A stretch of DNA of 42,875 nt from a bacterium (GTDB taxonomy: Bacteria > Myxococcota_A > Bradymonadia > REDH01): assembly GCA_030427825.1 (NCBI GenBank), contig JAUICO010000034.1:1-42875 (forward strand), in the 5' to 3' direction. The stretch's first letter is position 1. Each line of letters begins with the position of its first letter. Shown here one piece after another: positions 23,569-31,545 of this stretch. Made by a program: the position numbers and the translations under genes. The notes below the pieces were generated by a model that saw only the letters and a program-made list of their open reading frames with translations, searched no databases and was not told the origin of the DNA.

Positions 23569-25017
23569 ATGCTTCGAATGCATTCTGCCAGCGTAGCTCC
23601 CTTTAGCGGATACGAGCGTCGCATCTTCAAGACGCTCGCCGACAATCCCTCACAGCTTGATGAACAGGCTACCGAGGTGCTGCGCTATGCATTCGCGCTG
23701 ACTCGCATGGAGCATTTTCCCGCGGACCACGGCAGCGTAGACCTCTTCGACCTGATCTCGCCTTACCGGCACTGGTTTCTCGGCGAGCTGACCCGTATCT
23801 TCGGCGACGTCTCGCGCAACTTTGTGGACTGGCGGGCCCTGCAGAAGCTGATACCGAACCTGCGTGCGCAGGTCGACGCGGCGCGCAGCCACCTGCTTGA
23901 CCACAACATCAATCGCTTCAGCGAAGACCAGTTCGAGCAGGACCTCTGCAATCGCAAGGTGGTCATCGTGCTCGGCGGCGGCGGCGGTGCGGGGTACGCC
24001 CATATGGGCGTCTTCCCCCTGCTTTCAGGGCTTGGCATCAACCCCTCGCTCATCGTCGGATCGAGCATGGGCGCGCTCCTTGGCCTCTTTCGCGCCGCTT
24101 CTCTCGACGACCAGGCGATGGCCGTCGCTCAGGAGCTTCCCGCCGGCACCGAATTCAACCGCGTTTTCGGCGCATACTCCTTCAATTCGCAGTTCTGCGT
24201 GCCGGGTGCCGTCGAGCTCAAGATTCGCGGCATCGGGACGCACATCTTCAACAAGATGCTGCGGCGCGATGTGCCGCGGATGAATGAGCTGCCGATCCCA
24301 ATGCGCATCGTCTCAACGGGGCTGCGCACCGGGATCGACCTCGCAGTCTCTGACGTCGAGGCAGACATCAAGCGCAACAACCGGATGCCACGGCGTGCGC
24401 AGACCGTGCGGCGCCTCGCGACAGGCATGCGCATCCTGTCACAGCTGGTGGCCAACCCCCGCATGCTCGAAGAGGTCGTGTTCGGGCGCGACGAAGGCCT
24501 TGAAGACTTCGACGCCCTGGACGCGGTCGGCTTCTCCTGCGCGGTCCCCGGTGTCCTTCACTACGACATCTTTCGCAAGGGCAGCCTGTCTGAGATTCGA
24601 CTCAAAGAACTCTTCAATCGCCGCCGAATCGCCCGCCTGACGGACGGCGGGGTTGTAAGCAACGTGGCCTCCCGCGTTGCATGGCAGAGCGTACACGCGG
24701 GAGAGATCGGATCACCCAACGCGCTCATTCTTGCCTTCGATGCCTTCGCGCCGGTCGCGGGCCCCGATCTCAACACACTCTTTCTCTTCGCACAGCGCGC
24801 GGTCCACGGAAACGTGGTCGAGCAGCGCCCGTACTGCGACTACCTTGTCTCCTACCGAAGCACTCCCTCACCGGCTCGCCTGCTGCTCACGCAGGAGCGA
24901 ATGATCGAAGCGGCATCACGCAGCTATCGTCAGATGAAACCGCTTCGCAAATACCTGAAGCTGGCCACCCGCCCGGTGCCGCGCTGGCAGATGATTTCCC
25001 CATCGATCTCGCCGTGA
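23569..25017 (+). CDS. Patatin-like phospholipase
   Basis: The 482-aa predicted lipid acyl hydrolase carries a helical N-terminal extension (1-125) before the patatin domain. That domain shows the glycine-rich oxyanion loop (G-G-G-G-G-A-G-Y-A-H-M-G, 136-147), the nucleophile elbow G-S-S-M-G (164-168, Ser166) and the dyad aspartate in D-G-G (359-361). All catalytic elements are intact. No signal peptide is visible, so it probably acts in the cytosol or at the inner leaflet. ATG 23569 has no strong ribosome site, and ATG 23578 is possible. The stop overlaps the GTG of the M61 peptidase (GTGA), a coupled pair. Confidence 0.9.
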   Translation: MLRMHSASVAPFSGYERRIFKTLADNPSQLDEQATEVLRYAFALTRMEHFPADHGSVDLFDLISPYRHWFLGELTRIFGDVSRNFVDWRALQKLIPNLRAQVDAARSHLLDHNINRFSEDQFEQDLCNRKVVIVLGGGGGAGYAHMGVFPLLSGLGINPSLIVGSSMGALLGLFRAASLDDQAMAVAQELPAGTEFNRVFGAYSFNSQFCVPGAVELKIRGIGTHIFNKMLRRDVPRMNELPIPMRIVSTGLRTGIDLAVSDVEADIKRNNRMPRRAQTVRRLATGMRILSQLVANPRMLEEVVFGRDEGLEDFDALDAVGFSCAVPGVLHYDIFRKGSLSEIRLKELFNRRRIARLTDGGVVSNVASRVAWQSVHAGEIGSPNALILAFDAFAPVAGPDLNTLFLFAQRAVHGNVVEQRPYCDYLVSYRSTPSPARLLLTQERMIEAASRSYRQMKPLRKYLKLATRPVPRWQMISPSISP

Positions 25018-26741
25018 TTGGATACACCGTACGCATCTCGAACCCGCATTCACATGAAGCACATGTGGAGATGGAGTTCACTGCCACAGCAAACACACAC
25101 TATCTCTCGCTGCCGGTCTGGATTCCCGGCAGCTACCTGGTGCGGGAGTTCTCCAGGTATCTTGGGCCGCTGAGGGCGTTCAACAGTGCAGGCGCGGAGG
25201 TCGCGGCGACAAAAGTGACAAAATCGCGATGGGAGCTTGCCTGCACACCCGGTGACATCGTCCGCGTTCGATTCGACGCATACTGCCACGAACTCACGGT
25301 TCGCACGCCCCACATCGATGGCACACACGCCTTCTTCAACGCTGTGAACATTCTTCCAGAACTCGCGGACTATGATGGCGGCTACGTGGTCAACATCGAC
25401 GCACCCGAAGGCTGGGAGACCTTCACCGCGCTTCCGCACGACGGACGGGGTTGGGTGGCCCGCGACTACGACCACCTCGCTGATTCTTTCTTTGAGATCG
25501 GGCCACACACCTGCATCGAGTTCACGGCCGCCGCGCGCCCACATCGGCTGGTGTTCTGGGGCGACGACGCGGTCACTGTCCCGACGGAGCGACTGTGCGC
25601 AAACATCACGGCGATCGTTGAGGTAAACAAGAATCTCTTCGGCGAGCTGCCCTATCCCCGATACGATTTCGTCTTTCACATCACCGCTGACGGCCGTGGC
25701 GGCCTTGAACATTGCGACGGAACGGTTCTTGCGACGCCGTGGCGCTACTTTGACACCGAAGAAGGCTACGCCGACATGATGGTGCTGATCGCGCACGAGC
25801 ACTTTCACGCGTGGAACGGAAAGCGACTCCGCCCTGCCGCGCTTGGGCCCTTTGACTACTCCCGCGAGAACTACACACGCTCATTGTGGTTCGTCGAAGG
25901 CATCACAAGCTATCTCGATGAGCTGGTATGCCTTCGCGCCGGGTTGATGTCGCGAGAAGACTGGCTGCGCCGCCTCGAGGCCACGCTCAACGCCGTTCGC
26001 TCCAAACACGGACGCACACAACAGTCTCTCTCGGACTCCGGTTTTGAAGCCTGGATCCGGCACTATCGACCCGACGAAAACAGCGCGAACCGCAACATCT
26101 CCTACTACAGCAAGGGCGCCCTGCTCGCCCTGACGATGGACCTTGAGATTCGAGTCCGGAGCGGGGGCAGACACAGCGTCGATGACCTCCTGCGGGAGAT
26201 GTACCGCCGATTCGGGCACGCGAAGCGGGGGTACGAGGACGACTGCGTCGCAGCGCTGGTGCTCGACGCGACCGGTGTCGACCTGAGCGCTGAACTTGAA
26301 GAGTGGCTACACGGTACGGACGATCTCCCTGTGGAGGCCGCGCTGGCCACACACGGGGTCCTCGCAGACCTGTCACCTCAGGATGGCAGGCGCTTCGGGC
26401 TGACCACACGAACCCACGAAAACCGCCTCTTCGTCGACAGCGTCCGCGCGGACGGACCCAACGCCGGCGGCAGCGTGTATCCCGGGGATGAGATTGTAGC
26501 GATTGACCGACGGCGGGCGACAAGCAGCACGCTCAACGACGCCGCGAAGCTGCTGCAGCCCGGGACTCCGACACCGGTCACCGTGTTCAGGCGCGACCGG
26601 CTCATGGACGCGTCACTGTGTGTGGCCGCGGCTCCCGCAGAGATTCGCCTGAAATTCGGCGACGACGGGAGCCCAGCAGTCACTGAGCGCCTCAATGCCT
26701 GGCTGCCGGCCGCCACCGACAGCGCCGACATCAGTCGCTGA
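25014..26741 (+). CDS. M61-family glycyl aminopeptidase with PDZ domain
   Basis: The 575-aa zinc peptidase of the M61 family probably releases N-terminal glycine or alanine. An N-terminal beta domain (1-190) is followed by the catalytic domain with G-G-L-E-H (229-233) and zinc motif H-E-H-F-H (261-265). The third ligand Glu is in W-F-V-E-G (E295), and a conserved Y-S-K-G-A-L follows. A PDZ domain occupies about 450-540. There is no signal peptide, so the location is probably cytosolic, unlike many secreted homologues. I take GTG 25014, which overlaps the patatin stop as GTGA. The frame is open 330 bp further upstream, but that part lies inside the patatin gene and has no homologous content. 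The 3' end overlaps the convergent lipoprotein gene by 11 bp. Confidence 0.9.
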   Translation: MIGYTVRISNPHSHEAHVEMEFTATANTHYLSLPVWIPGSYLVREFSRYLGPLRAFNSAGAEVAATKVTKSRWELACTPGDIVRVRFDAYCHELTVRTPHIDGTHAFFNAVNILPELADYDGGYVVNIDAPEGWETFTALPHDGRGWVARDYDHLADSFFEIGPHTCIEFTAAARPHRLVFWGDDAVTVPTERLCANITAIVEVNKNLFGELPYPRYDFVFHITADGRGGLEHCDGTVLATPWRYFDTEEGYADMMVLIAHEHFHAWNGKRLRPAALGPFDYSRENYTRSLWFVEGITSYLDELVCLRAGLMSREDWLRRLEATLNAVRSKHGRTQQSLSDSGFEAWIRHYRPDENSANRNISYYSKGALLALTMDLEIRVRSGGRHSVDDLLREMYRRFGHAKRGYEDDCVAALVLDATGVDLSAELEEWLHGTDDLPVEAALATHGVLADLSPQDGRRFGLTTRTHENRLFVDSVRADGPNAGGSVYPGDEIVAIDRRRATSSTLNDAAKLLQPGTPTPVTVFRRDRLMDASLCVAAAPAEIRLKFGDDGSPAVTERLNAWLPAATDSADISR

Positions 26742-28659
26742 CAAGCACTGTGCCGCCGGCGGTGAAGCCCACCGGCTGTCCGCGGTCCACAACCACCGGT
26801 GACTGCAACATCGCAAAGTCATCCTCTGCGGACTCAACGGCGCGGCGCCAGGCAACCGCATCAATGAGGTGCGCCAGGATACCGAAGTCTATGGCCTCGT
26901 CGGTGACCCGAATCGCGATCGGGCGCCCATCGTTGCGGTCAAGCCGGGCGAGAGCCGACGTCAACGCAAGGAGCGGGTTGCCGTCGACGAACGCCACAAG
27001 CACCGGCTCCGCCCCGGCGGCGCCATCGGCGACTACCAGCGAATAGCCGTCTGACCTCACCGTGACAGTGTGTGCCTCTGCGGGCGCCGCGGCAACGACC
27101 GATACCGGGGGCACAATCCAAACATCTTCCCTTCGATGCTCCAGAAGCAGGCGCAGGGCGTCGGTGTGCGCCAGCCCTGTGCGCAGCACGGAGCGCAGCA
27201 GGTTCCAGGGCGTTCCCGAATCCACAAACACACCCACCGGCGTCGATGAGCCTGTGCCCGCAGGGGCAGCCCCACCCCGCTCGATCGCCGCGTCGAGCTC
27301 CTCCAGGGCGTCGCTCAACGCCTCGATCCTGTTGGCGCCGCGAACCCCACTCGGAAGAACCCTGGTGGCTCCGAATGACAGCACCGTGCGGCCAGGCAGC
27401 GGCCACCCCAACTCCACATCCCGCCACGAGAGACGTGACGAGGAGCGGATGCTGAGCAGCGGCGCCATCGCCACATCGATCCGGTCACTGCGCACCAGAA
27501 CCATACGCGAGATTCGCTCGGCAATGAAGCGCTCGGTGTTACCATCGCTGGTGGCGAGCCAGGTTTCCGGTGGCGACAGAGAGGGCTCACGGAGGCCGCC
27601 GGGCAGTACCTCTGCAGGAATCTGTGCCGCGAGAAGGCGTTGCCTGAAACGACGCACCTCAGGCGCCGCGGCGCGAAGGACGCGCGACGCCGCAGGACCT
27701 GCCTGTGTCAGCTCAGCGAGGGAGAAGAGCATCTTCAGGACCTGACCATCTACGAAGGAGGCTTCGTTCAGCAGAAGGGGCCCGCCGCGTGACCAGGGCA
27801 ATCCAAAGTGTTCGGGGCCGCAGCGCTCGACGAGCTCCCAGGGCTCGTAGCCGGGACGCGGCGGCCAGGGGTTCTCGACATCAACGGCTCCGTCGCACCC
27901 GTAGCCGGCAGCGCGTGCGATATCGCCGACACCGGCCTCGGCTCCGAGCCCGTACAAGGCCCCAAGGCTGCGCCGCAGGGGCGCCCCCGCGTCGTCACCG
28001 ACCGAAGAGCGCCCATCGAAGCGCGCCATCGACTCTGCGAGGATGAGCAGGCGACCGTGGTCCAGCCAGGCCCCCTCTGAGGCCAGACCGGCGACCAGAG
28101 AGAGGTCTAGCTCGGCGTCCCCGCTGAGCGCCACCAGCGCGGCCCCCGCCTCTGCCGCCCGACCCCGGTTCCCATCGCGCTCAGCGCAGAGGGTGCTGTC
28201 GTTGAAAAGAACCTCTGCCGCGCGAACGCCGATGTCTGCTGCCTCAGGCGCCGTACCGGTCAAATCAGCGAGCGACTCCCATACCTCTTCTTCAGCGAGG
28301 GGATCACTGGTGCCACGCAGGCGGGCGAGCACCGCGAGGTCCACCGCCAGCTCGACACGCTCGCACGCGGCAGCGGCCGATTCGCCGGAGTCTGCGCGCA
28401 GGCGAAGCGCCTCGATGTACGCTGTCATTTCGGCATCGAAGCTGAGCTCGCCGGGATCCGGGAGAGGCGCCTCGGCGGCGACAGACGCGCGCTGTTCGGT
28501 GCTCTGCGTCGGCTCGCCGACCTCGACCCGGCGTCCCTGAAGGGCAGGCGCTCCACAGGCGACGAAGACCACAACTTGCATGGCCGCAAACATGCGGTAC
28601 AGACGGACGACTCCGCGTGCCTTCTCTCGACTTTCCTCTGTGTGCCTGCCTGATGCCAT
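26731..28659 (-). CDS. Large lipoprotein, function unknown
   Basis: The ~642-aa protein has a basic, unusually long n-region, then a hydrophobic stretch ending V-V-V-F-V-A-C, which I read as a lipoprotein signal. The rest is Ala/Glu-rich and helical to about residue 330. Alternating alpha/beta segments follow. One near 460-500 (V-G-V-F-V-D-S-G-T-P-W-N-L-L-R-S-V-L) resembles the periplasmic ExbD/TolR-like fold found in other myxobacterial lipoproteins; this is a weak inference. The start is uncertain: ATG 28659, GTG 28665 and ATG 28593 are in frame, the last giving a shorter signal without positive charges. If the long start is right, the leader overlaps that of the divergent fni gene. Confidence 0.7.
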   Translation of the reverse strand: MASGRHTEESREKARGVVRLYRMFAAMQVVVFVACGAPALQGRRVEVGEPTQSTEQRASVAAEAPLPDPGELSFDAEMTAYIEALRLRADSGESAAAACERVELAVDLAVLARLRGTSDPLAEEEVWESLADLTGTAPEAADIGVRAAEVLFNDSTLCAERDGNRGRAAEAGAALVALSGDAELDLSLVAGLASEGAWLDHGRLLILAESMARFDGRSSVGDDAGAPLRRSLGALYGLGAEAGVGDIARAAGYGCDGAVDVENPWPPRPGYEPWELVERCGPEHFGLPWSRGGPLLLNEASFVDGQVLKMLFSLAELTQAGPAASRVLRAAAPEVRRFRQRLLAAQIPAEVLPGGLREPSLSPPETWLATSDGNTERFIAERISRMVLVRSDRIDVAMAPLLSIRSSSRLSWRDVELGWPLPGRTVLSFGATRVLPSGVRGANRIEALSDALEELDAAIERGGAAPAGTGSSTPVGVFVDSGTPWNLLRSVLRTGLAHTDALRLLLEHRREDVWIVPPVSVVAAAPAEAHTVTVRSDGYSLVVADGAAGAEPVLVAFVDGNPLLALTSALARLDRNDGRPIAIRVTDEAIDFGILAHLIDAVAWRRAVESAEDDFAMLQSPVVVDRGQPVGFTAGGTVLVSD

Positions 28660-28685
28660 CTTCACCCGCCGATTTCGAAGCCGGT

Positions 28686-29720
28686 ATGGAGCGCCGAAAG
28701 GCCGATCACATCGAGATCTGTGCCACCGCCGATGTGGAGCATCGCGAGCGCTCGACCCTGCTCGAAGAGTTCGTCTTCCTGCACGACAGCCTGCCGGAAC
28801 TCAACGCCGATGACATCAGGACCGACACGGTCTGCGCAGGTAAGCGCCTCAGCGCACCACTGGTCATCACCGGTATGACCGGCGGAACAGACCGAGCGGC
28901 GGATATTAACCGGCGCCTCGCAGCAGCCGCACAGAAGCACGGTCTCGCGTTCGGTCTGGGTTCGCAACGCGCGATGCTCAGGGATTCGGACGCGGCCGCC
29001 AGCTACATCGTGCGCGACGTCGCGCCGGACATCCTCCTGCTCGGAAACATCGGTGCCGTGCAGGCGCGCGACATGACCACAAGCGCGCTGGCCGACCTCG
29101 TCGGAGCCGTCGAAGCCGACGCGCTCTGCGTGCACCTCAATCCGGCGCAGGAGCTCATTCAGCCGAACGGAGACCGAGACTTTCGCGGGTGTCTGGACGC
29201 CATCGGGCGCCTCTGCGACGAGCTGCCGGTACCCGTGATCGCGAAGGAGACGGGCGCGGGCATGAGTCGCACGGTTCTGGCGCGACTACGAGGCGCCGGC
29301 GTCCGTCACGTCGACGTCTCCGGAGCCGGCGGCACCACGTGGACCGGCGTCGAGACGCTGCGCAGTTCCGGACCTCAGCAGGAGACCGGAAAGGCTCTCT
29401 GGTCCTGGGGTATTCCGACCGCACCCTGCGTCGGCTGGGCAGTCGATGCAGGCTTCCACACGATCGCCAGCGGTGGCATCCGGGATGGTCACGACGTCGC
29501 CCGCGCGATCGGCCTCGGCGCCGACCTGGTAGGCGCGGCACTGCCCTGGCTTCGCGCTGTGATCGATGGTGGCGACGCAGCGGTCGACGTGGTTGCAGAG
29601 TCCATGGTGGAGACCCTGCGTGCCGTGATGTTGCTGACCGGCAGCAGCGACCTGGCGGCGTTGCGACGGGCCCCCCGCGTCATAGGACCCGAGCTCAGCC
29701 GCTGGTTGCAGCAATCATAA
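28686..29720 (+). CDS. fni: Type 2 isopentenyl-diphosphate delta-isomerase (FMN-dependent)
   Basis: The 344-aa enzyme interconverts isopentenyl and dimethylallyl diphosphate using reduced FMN. Family motifs are R-K-x-D-H-I (4-9), I-T-G-M-T-G-G-T (61-68) and G-L-G-S-Q-R (90-95). H-L-N-P-A-Q-E (150-156) contains the Gln/Glu pair involved in catalysis and Mg binding. K-E-T-G, S-G-A-G-G-T (212-217) and the phosphate-binding S-G-G-I-R follow. I chose ATG 28686 because it gives the standard N-terminus; ATG 28653 and a start at 28617 are in frame but overlap the divergent lipoprotein leader. The type 2 enzyme usually accompanies a mevalonate pathway, but no other gene of that pathway is in the window. 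The stop overlaps the convergent membrane gene by 6 bp. Confidence 0.93.
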   Translation: MERRKADHIEICATADVEHRERSTLLEEFVFLHDSLPELNADDIRTDTVCAGKRLSAPLVITGMTGGTDRAADINRRLAAAAQKHGLAFGLGSQRAMLRDSDAAASYIVRDVAPDILLLGNIGAVQARDMTTSALADLVGAVEADALCVHLNPAQELIQPNGDRDFRGCLDAIGRLCDELPVPVIAKETGAGMSRTVLARLRGAGVRHVDVSGAGGTTWTGVETLRSSGPQQETGKALWSWGIPTAPCVGWAVDAGFHTIASGGIRDGHDVARAIGLGADLVGAALPWLRAVIDGGDAAVDVVAESMVETLRAVMLLTGSSDLAALRRAPRVIGPELSRWLQQS

Positions 29721-30176
29721 GAAGGCGTCCGCAGCGTGTGCGTCCTGGTTGTACCAGTTTCGCACCGGCTGCTGCACCCAGAAGATGAGCAGCACGATCG
29801 CGAAAATGTTGCAGCTGAGCACAATCGAGACCGCCAGTACCGTGGTCGCATAGGTGTGAAACCAGGGCTTGCGCGGCGCCGCCAGCAACGCCGGATACAG
29901 GCCGAGAATTACCAGCGAGAAGATGATGAGAAAGCCGCCGATCAGCAGGTTCTCCCTTTTCTCGGCAGCATCGACGTATTCCGCGAATCCCGCCCCATAG
30001 ATGCCGAGCAGCAGGGAGCCGAGAGCGACGAGGATCCCAAGCCCGGCAAAGACCCGCAGCCAGAGAATCACCCCGGGCTGCGTCAGGTTCACGGGCAACT
30101 GTCGCGGCGGCTGCGCCTGCCAGTTGCCACCGGCGGGCGGCGGTCGGTCGTTTGAGTAGGGGTAAGGTTGGTTCAT
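29715..30176 (-). CDS. Small membrane protein with Pro/Gln-rich N-terminus
   Basis: I cannot assign this 153-aa protein to a function. The first ~35 residues are Pro, Gln and Asn-rich and probably cytosolic. Hydrophobic helices follow near 38-60, 77-97 and 111-133, with a polar, acidic loop between the first two (A-E-Y-V-D-A-A-E-K-R-E). ATG 30176 overlaps the stop of the HEAT-repeat gene as ATGA, so translation is coupled. It is the last gene of the leftward icmF operon. The in-frame start at 30236 would lie inside the HEAT gene and is rejected. Confidence 0.72.
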   Translation of the reverse strand: MNQPYPYSNDRPPPAGGNWQAQPPRQLPVNLTQPGVILWLRVFAGLGILVALGSLLLGIYGAGFAEYVDAAEKRENLLIGGFLIIFSLVILGLYPALLAAPRKPWFHTYATTVLAVSIVLSCNIFAIVLLIFWVQQPVRNWYNQDAHAADAFL

Positions 30177-31522
30177 CGGTCTTGTGGCTGCGTGTCGTTC
30201 GAATTGGCAACTACCAGAGCCGCAACTTCGGTCCAATCATCCACATGCTCAAGTACGGCCGCCCCTTCCACGCCCGACCGGGCGGCGATTTCCCGAACTG
30301 CGTGGCGAGCCTCTCTCTTTACATGAGGCCACCGGTAGGATCGCTGCGCAAGAGGCGCGATGGCGGGCATCGAGCGAATCGAGCCTATCGCCCCGAGTGC
30401 GCGGACCACCGCGGACAGCACGGACGGGTTTTCGCTCTGCAGCAGCTCGTTGAGTACAAGCTCACCCGCCCCGTCGCCCGAGACCTGCATCGCTGCCGCG
30501 ACAGCAATCTGCAGCTCTTCGTCGGCGCCTCTCAACAGATCTTCACATACCGGCACAATGTCCGGATGCGATATGGCCGCCATCGCCGCCACCGCCGCGG
30601 CCGACACTACAGGTGGCCCGCCACGGGCGAGCTCGGGCAGCAGTGCATCGAGACCCTCCGCGTTACGTTCTGCGAGCCCCGTGATCGCCCACGCCCGCTC
30701 GTCGGCGCCGGCTCTCAGGTCGCCGGCAATATCGATCAGGGTCAGCCGGCCTTCGTCGCCGAGATCCCTTGCGGCGAGAATCCGAAGCCCCGGCTCATCG
30801 GACACAAGGGCAACGACCGCTGCCTCGTTGGCCTCGTCGCTGCCGGCGAAGTCCCGCTGTAGAATCGAATAGGCGGCGCGGGCGACCTCTCCGTTCGAGT
30901 CCTGCACAGCGATGTCCCGTAATCTGCCGGGGATCTCGTCTTCAGAGAGGCGAAGCTCGCGCACAAGTTCGAGTCCCGCGCGAATCGTGTCACGCTCCGG
31001 GCGTGCACCGCCAAATCGTCGTTCGCGGCCCGAGAGCGTGAGCCGACGCTGGTCCAGACGCAGTTTCAAGCTGCCCGCGGCGCGGCGGATCGCGACGCGT
31101 GTGTGTTCGTCGAGCACCGCCACACAGTGGGCGTCGTCCCCCGAGACTCTGACTCTCGCGTCAAAGTCTGCATCGCCGGTCTTCCGAAAGTCATCCGGCG
31201 CCAGCGAATAGTCGAAGGGGTTGTCGGTCACTTCGAGCTCTACCCCGGCCACCAGTCGCGGGCAGTCAAACACATACTCGATCGAATCGCGCCACATCAG
31301 AAACCGCACACGGCGTGGCCTCCGAAGCACGCAAACACCGACCTGATCTATGCTCCCCTCAAGACGCACCGGGGCGAGCAGACGTGTGTACACTTGAAGT
31401 CCCATCGGGACCGCGACCCTGCGCCAGGCTCGACGCCGCAGGTGCACCCTCGACACCAACCCGACAAGAGCCGCACCAAGGACGGACGCGACAGCAAACA
31501 ATGCGGGTGAGCTGAGACTCAC
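30173..31522 (-). CDS. Membrane-anchored HEAT-repeat protein
   Basis: The 449-aa protein has an N-terminal hydrophobic segment (about 5-25) followed by a basic stretch (R-V-H-L-R-R-R-A-W-R-R), suggesting an inner-membrane anchor. Residues 40-180 are beta-rich and unassigned. From about 195 to 435 there are degenerate 30-40-residue helical repeats of the HEAT/PBS-lyase type, for example A-A-V-A-A-M-A-A-I-S-H-P-D-I-V-P-V and L-S-A-V-V-R-A-L-G-A-I-G-S. Such repeats act as protein-protein scaffolds. The GTG start at 31522 has GGGGG upstream and lies 23 bp after the icmF stop; its own stop overlaps the next gene. A scaffold role for the mutase is only a guess from position. Confidence 0.78.
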   Translation of the reverse strand: MSLSSPALFAVASVLGAALVGLVSRVHLRRRAWRRVAVPMGLQVYTRLLAPVRLEGSIDQVGVCVLRRPRRVRFLMWRDSIEYVFDCPRLVAGVELEVTDNPFDYSLAPDDFRKTGDADFDARVRVSGDDAHCVAVLDEHTRVAIRRAAGSLKLRLDQRRLTLSGRERRFGGARPERDTIRAGLELVRELRLSEDEIPGRLRDIAVQDSNGEVARAAYSILQRDFAGSDEANEAAVVALVSDEPGLRILAARDLGDEGRLTLIDIAGDLRAGADERAWAITGLAERNAEGLDALLPELARGGPPVVSAAAVAAMAAISHPDIVPVCEDLLRGADEELQIAVAAAMQVSGDGAGELVLNELLQSENPSVLSAVVRALGAIGSIRSMPAIAPLAQRSYRWPHVKREARHAVREIAARSGVEGAAVLEHVDDWTEVAALVVANSNDTQPQDR

Positions 31523-31545
31523 CTGTGGCCCCCGCGTCCCCGCAT

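Noticed and set aside
24681..25013. Upstream extension of the M61 peptidase frame
   Set aside because: It lies inside the patatin gene, has no M61 homology, and the GTGA overlap at 25014 gives the normal N-terminus.
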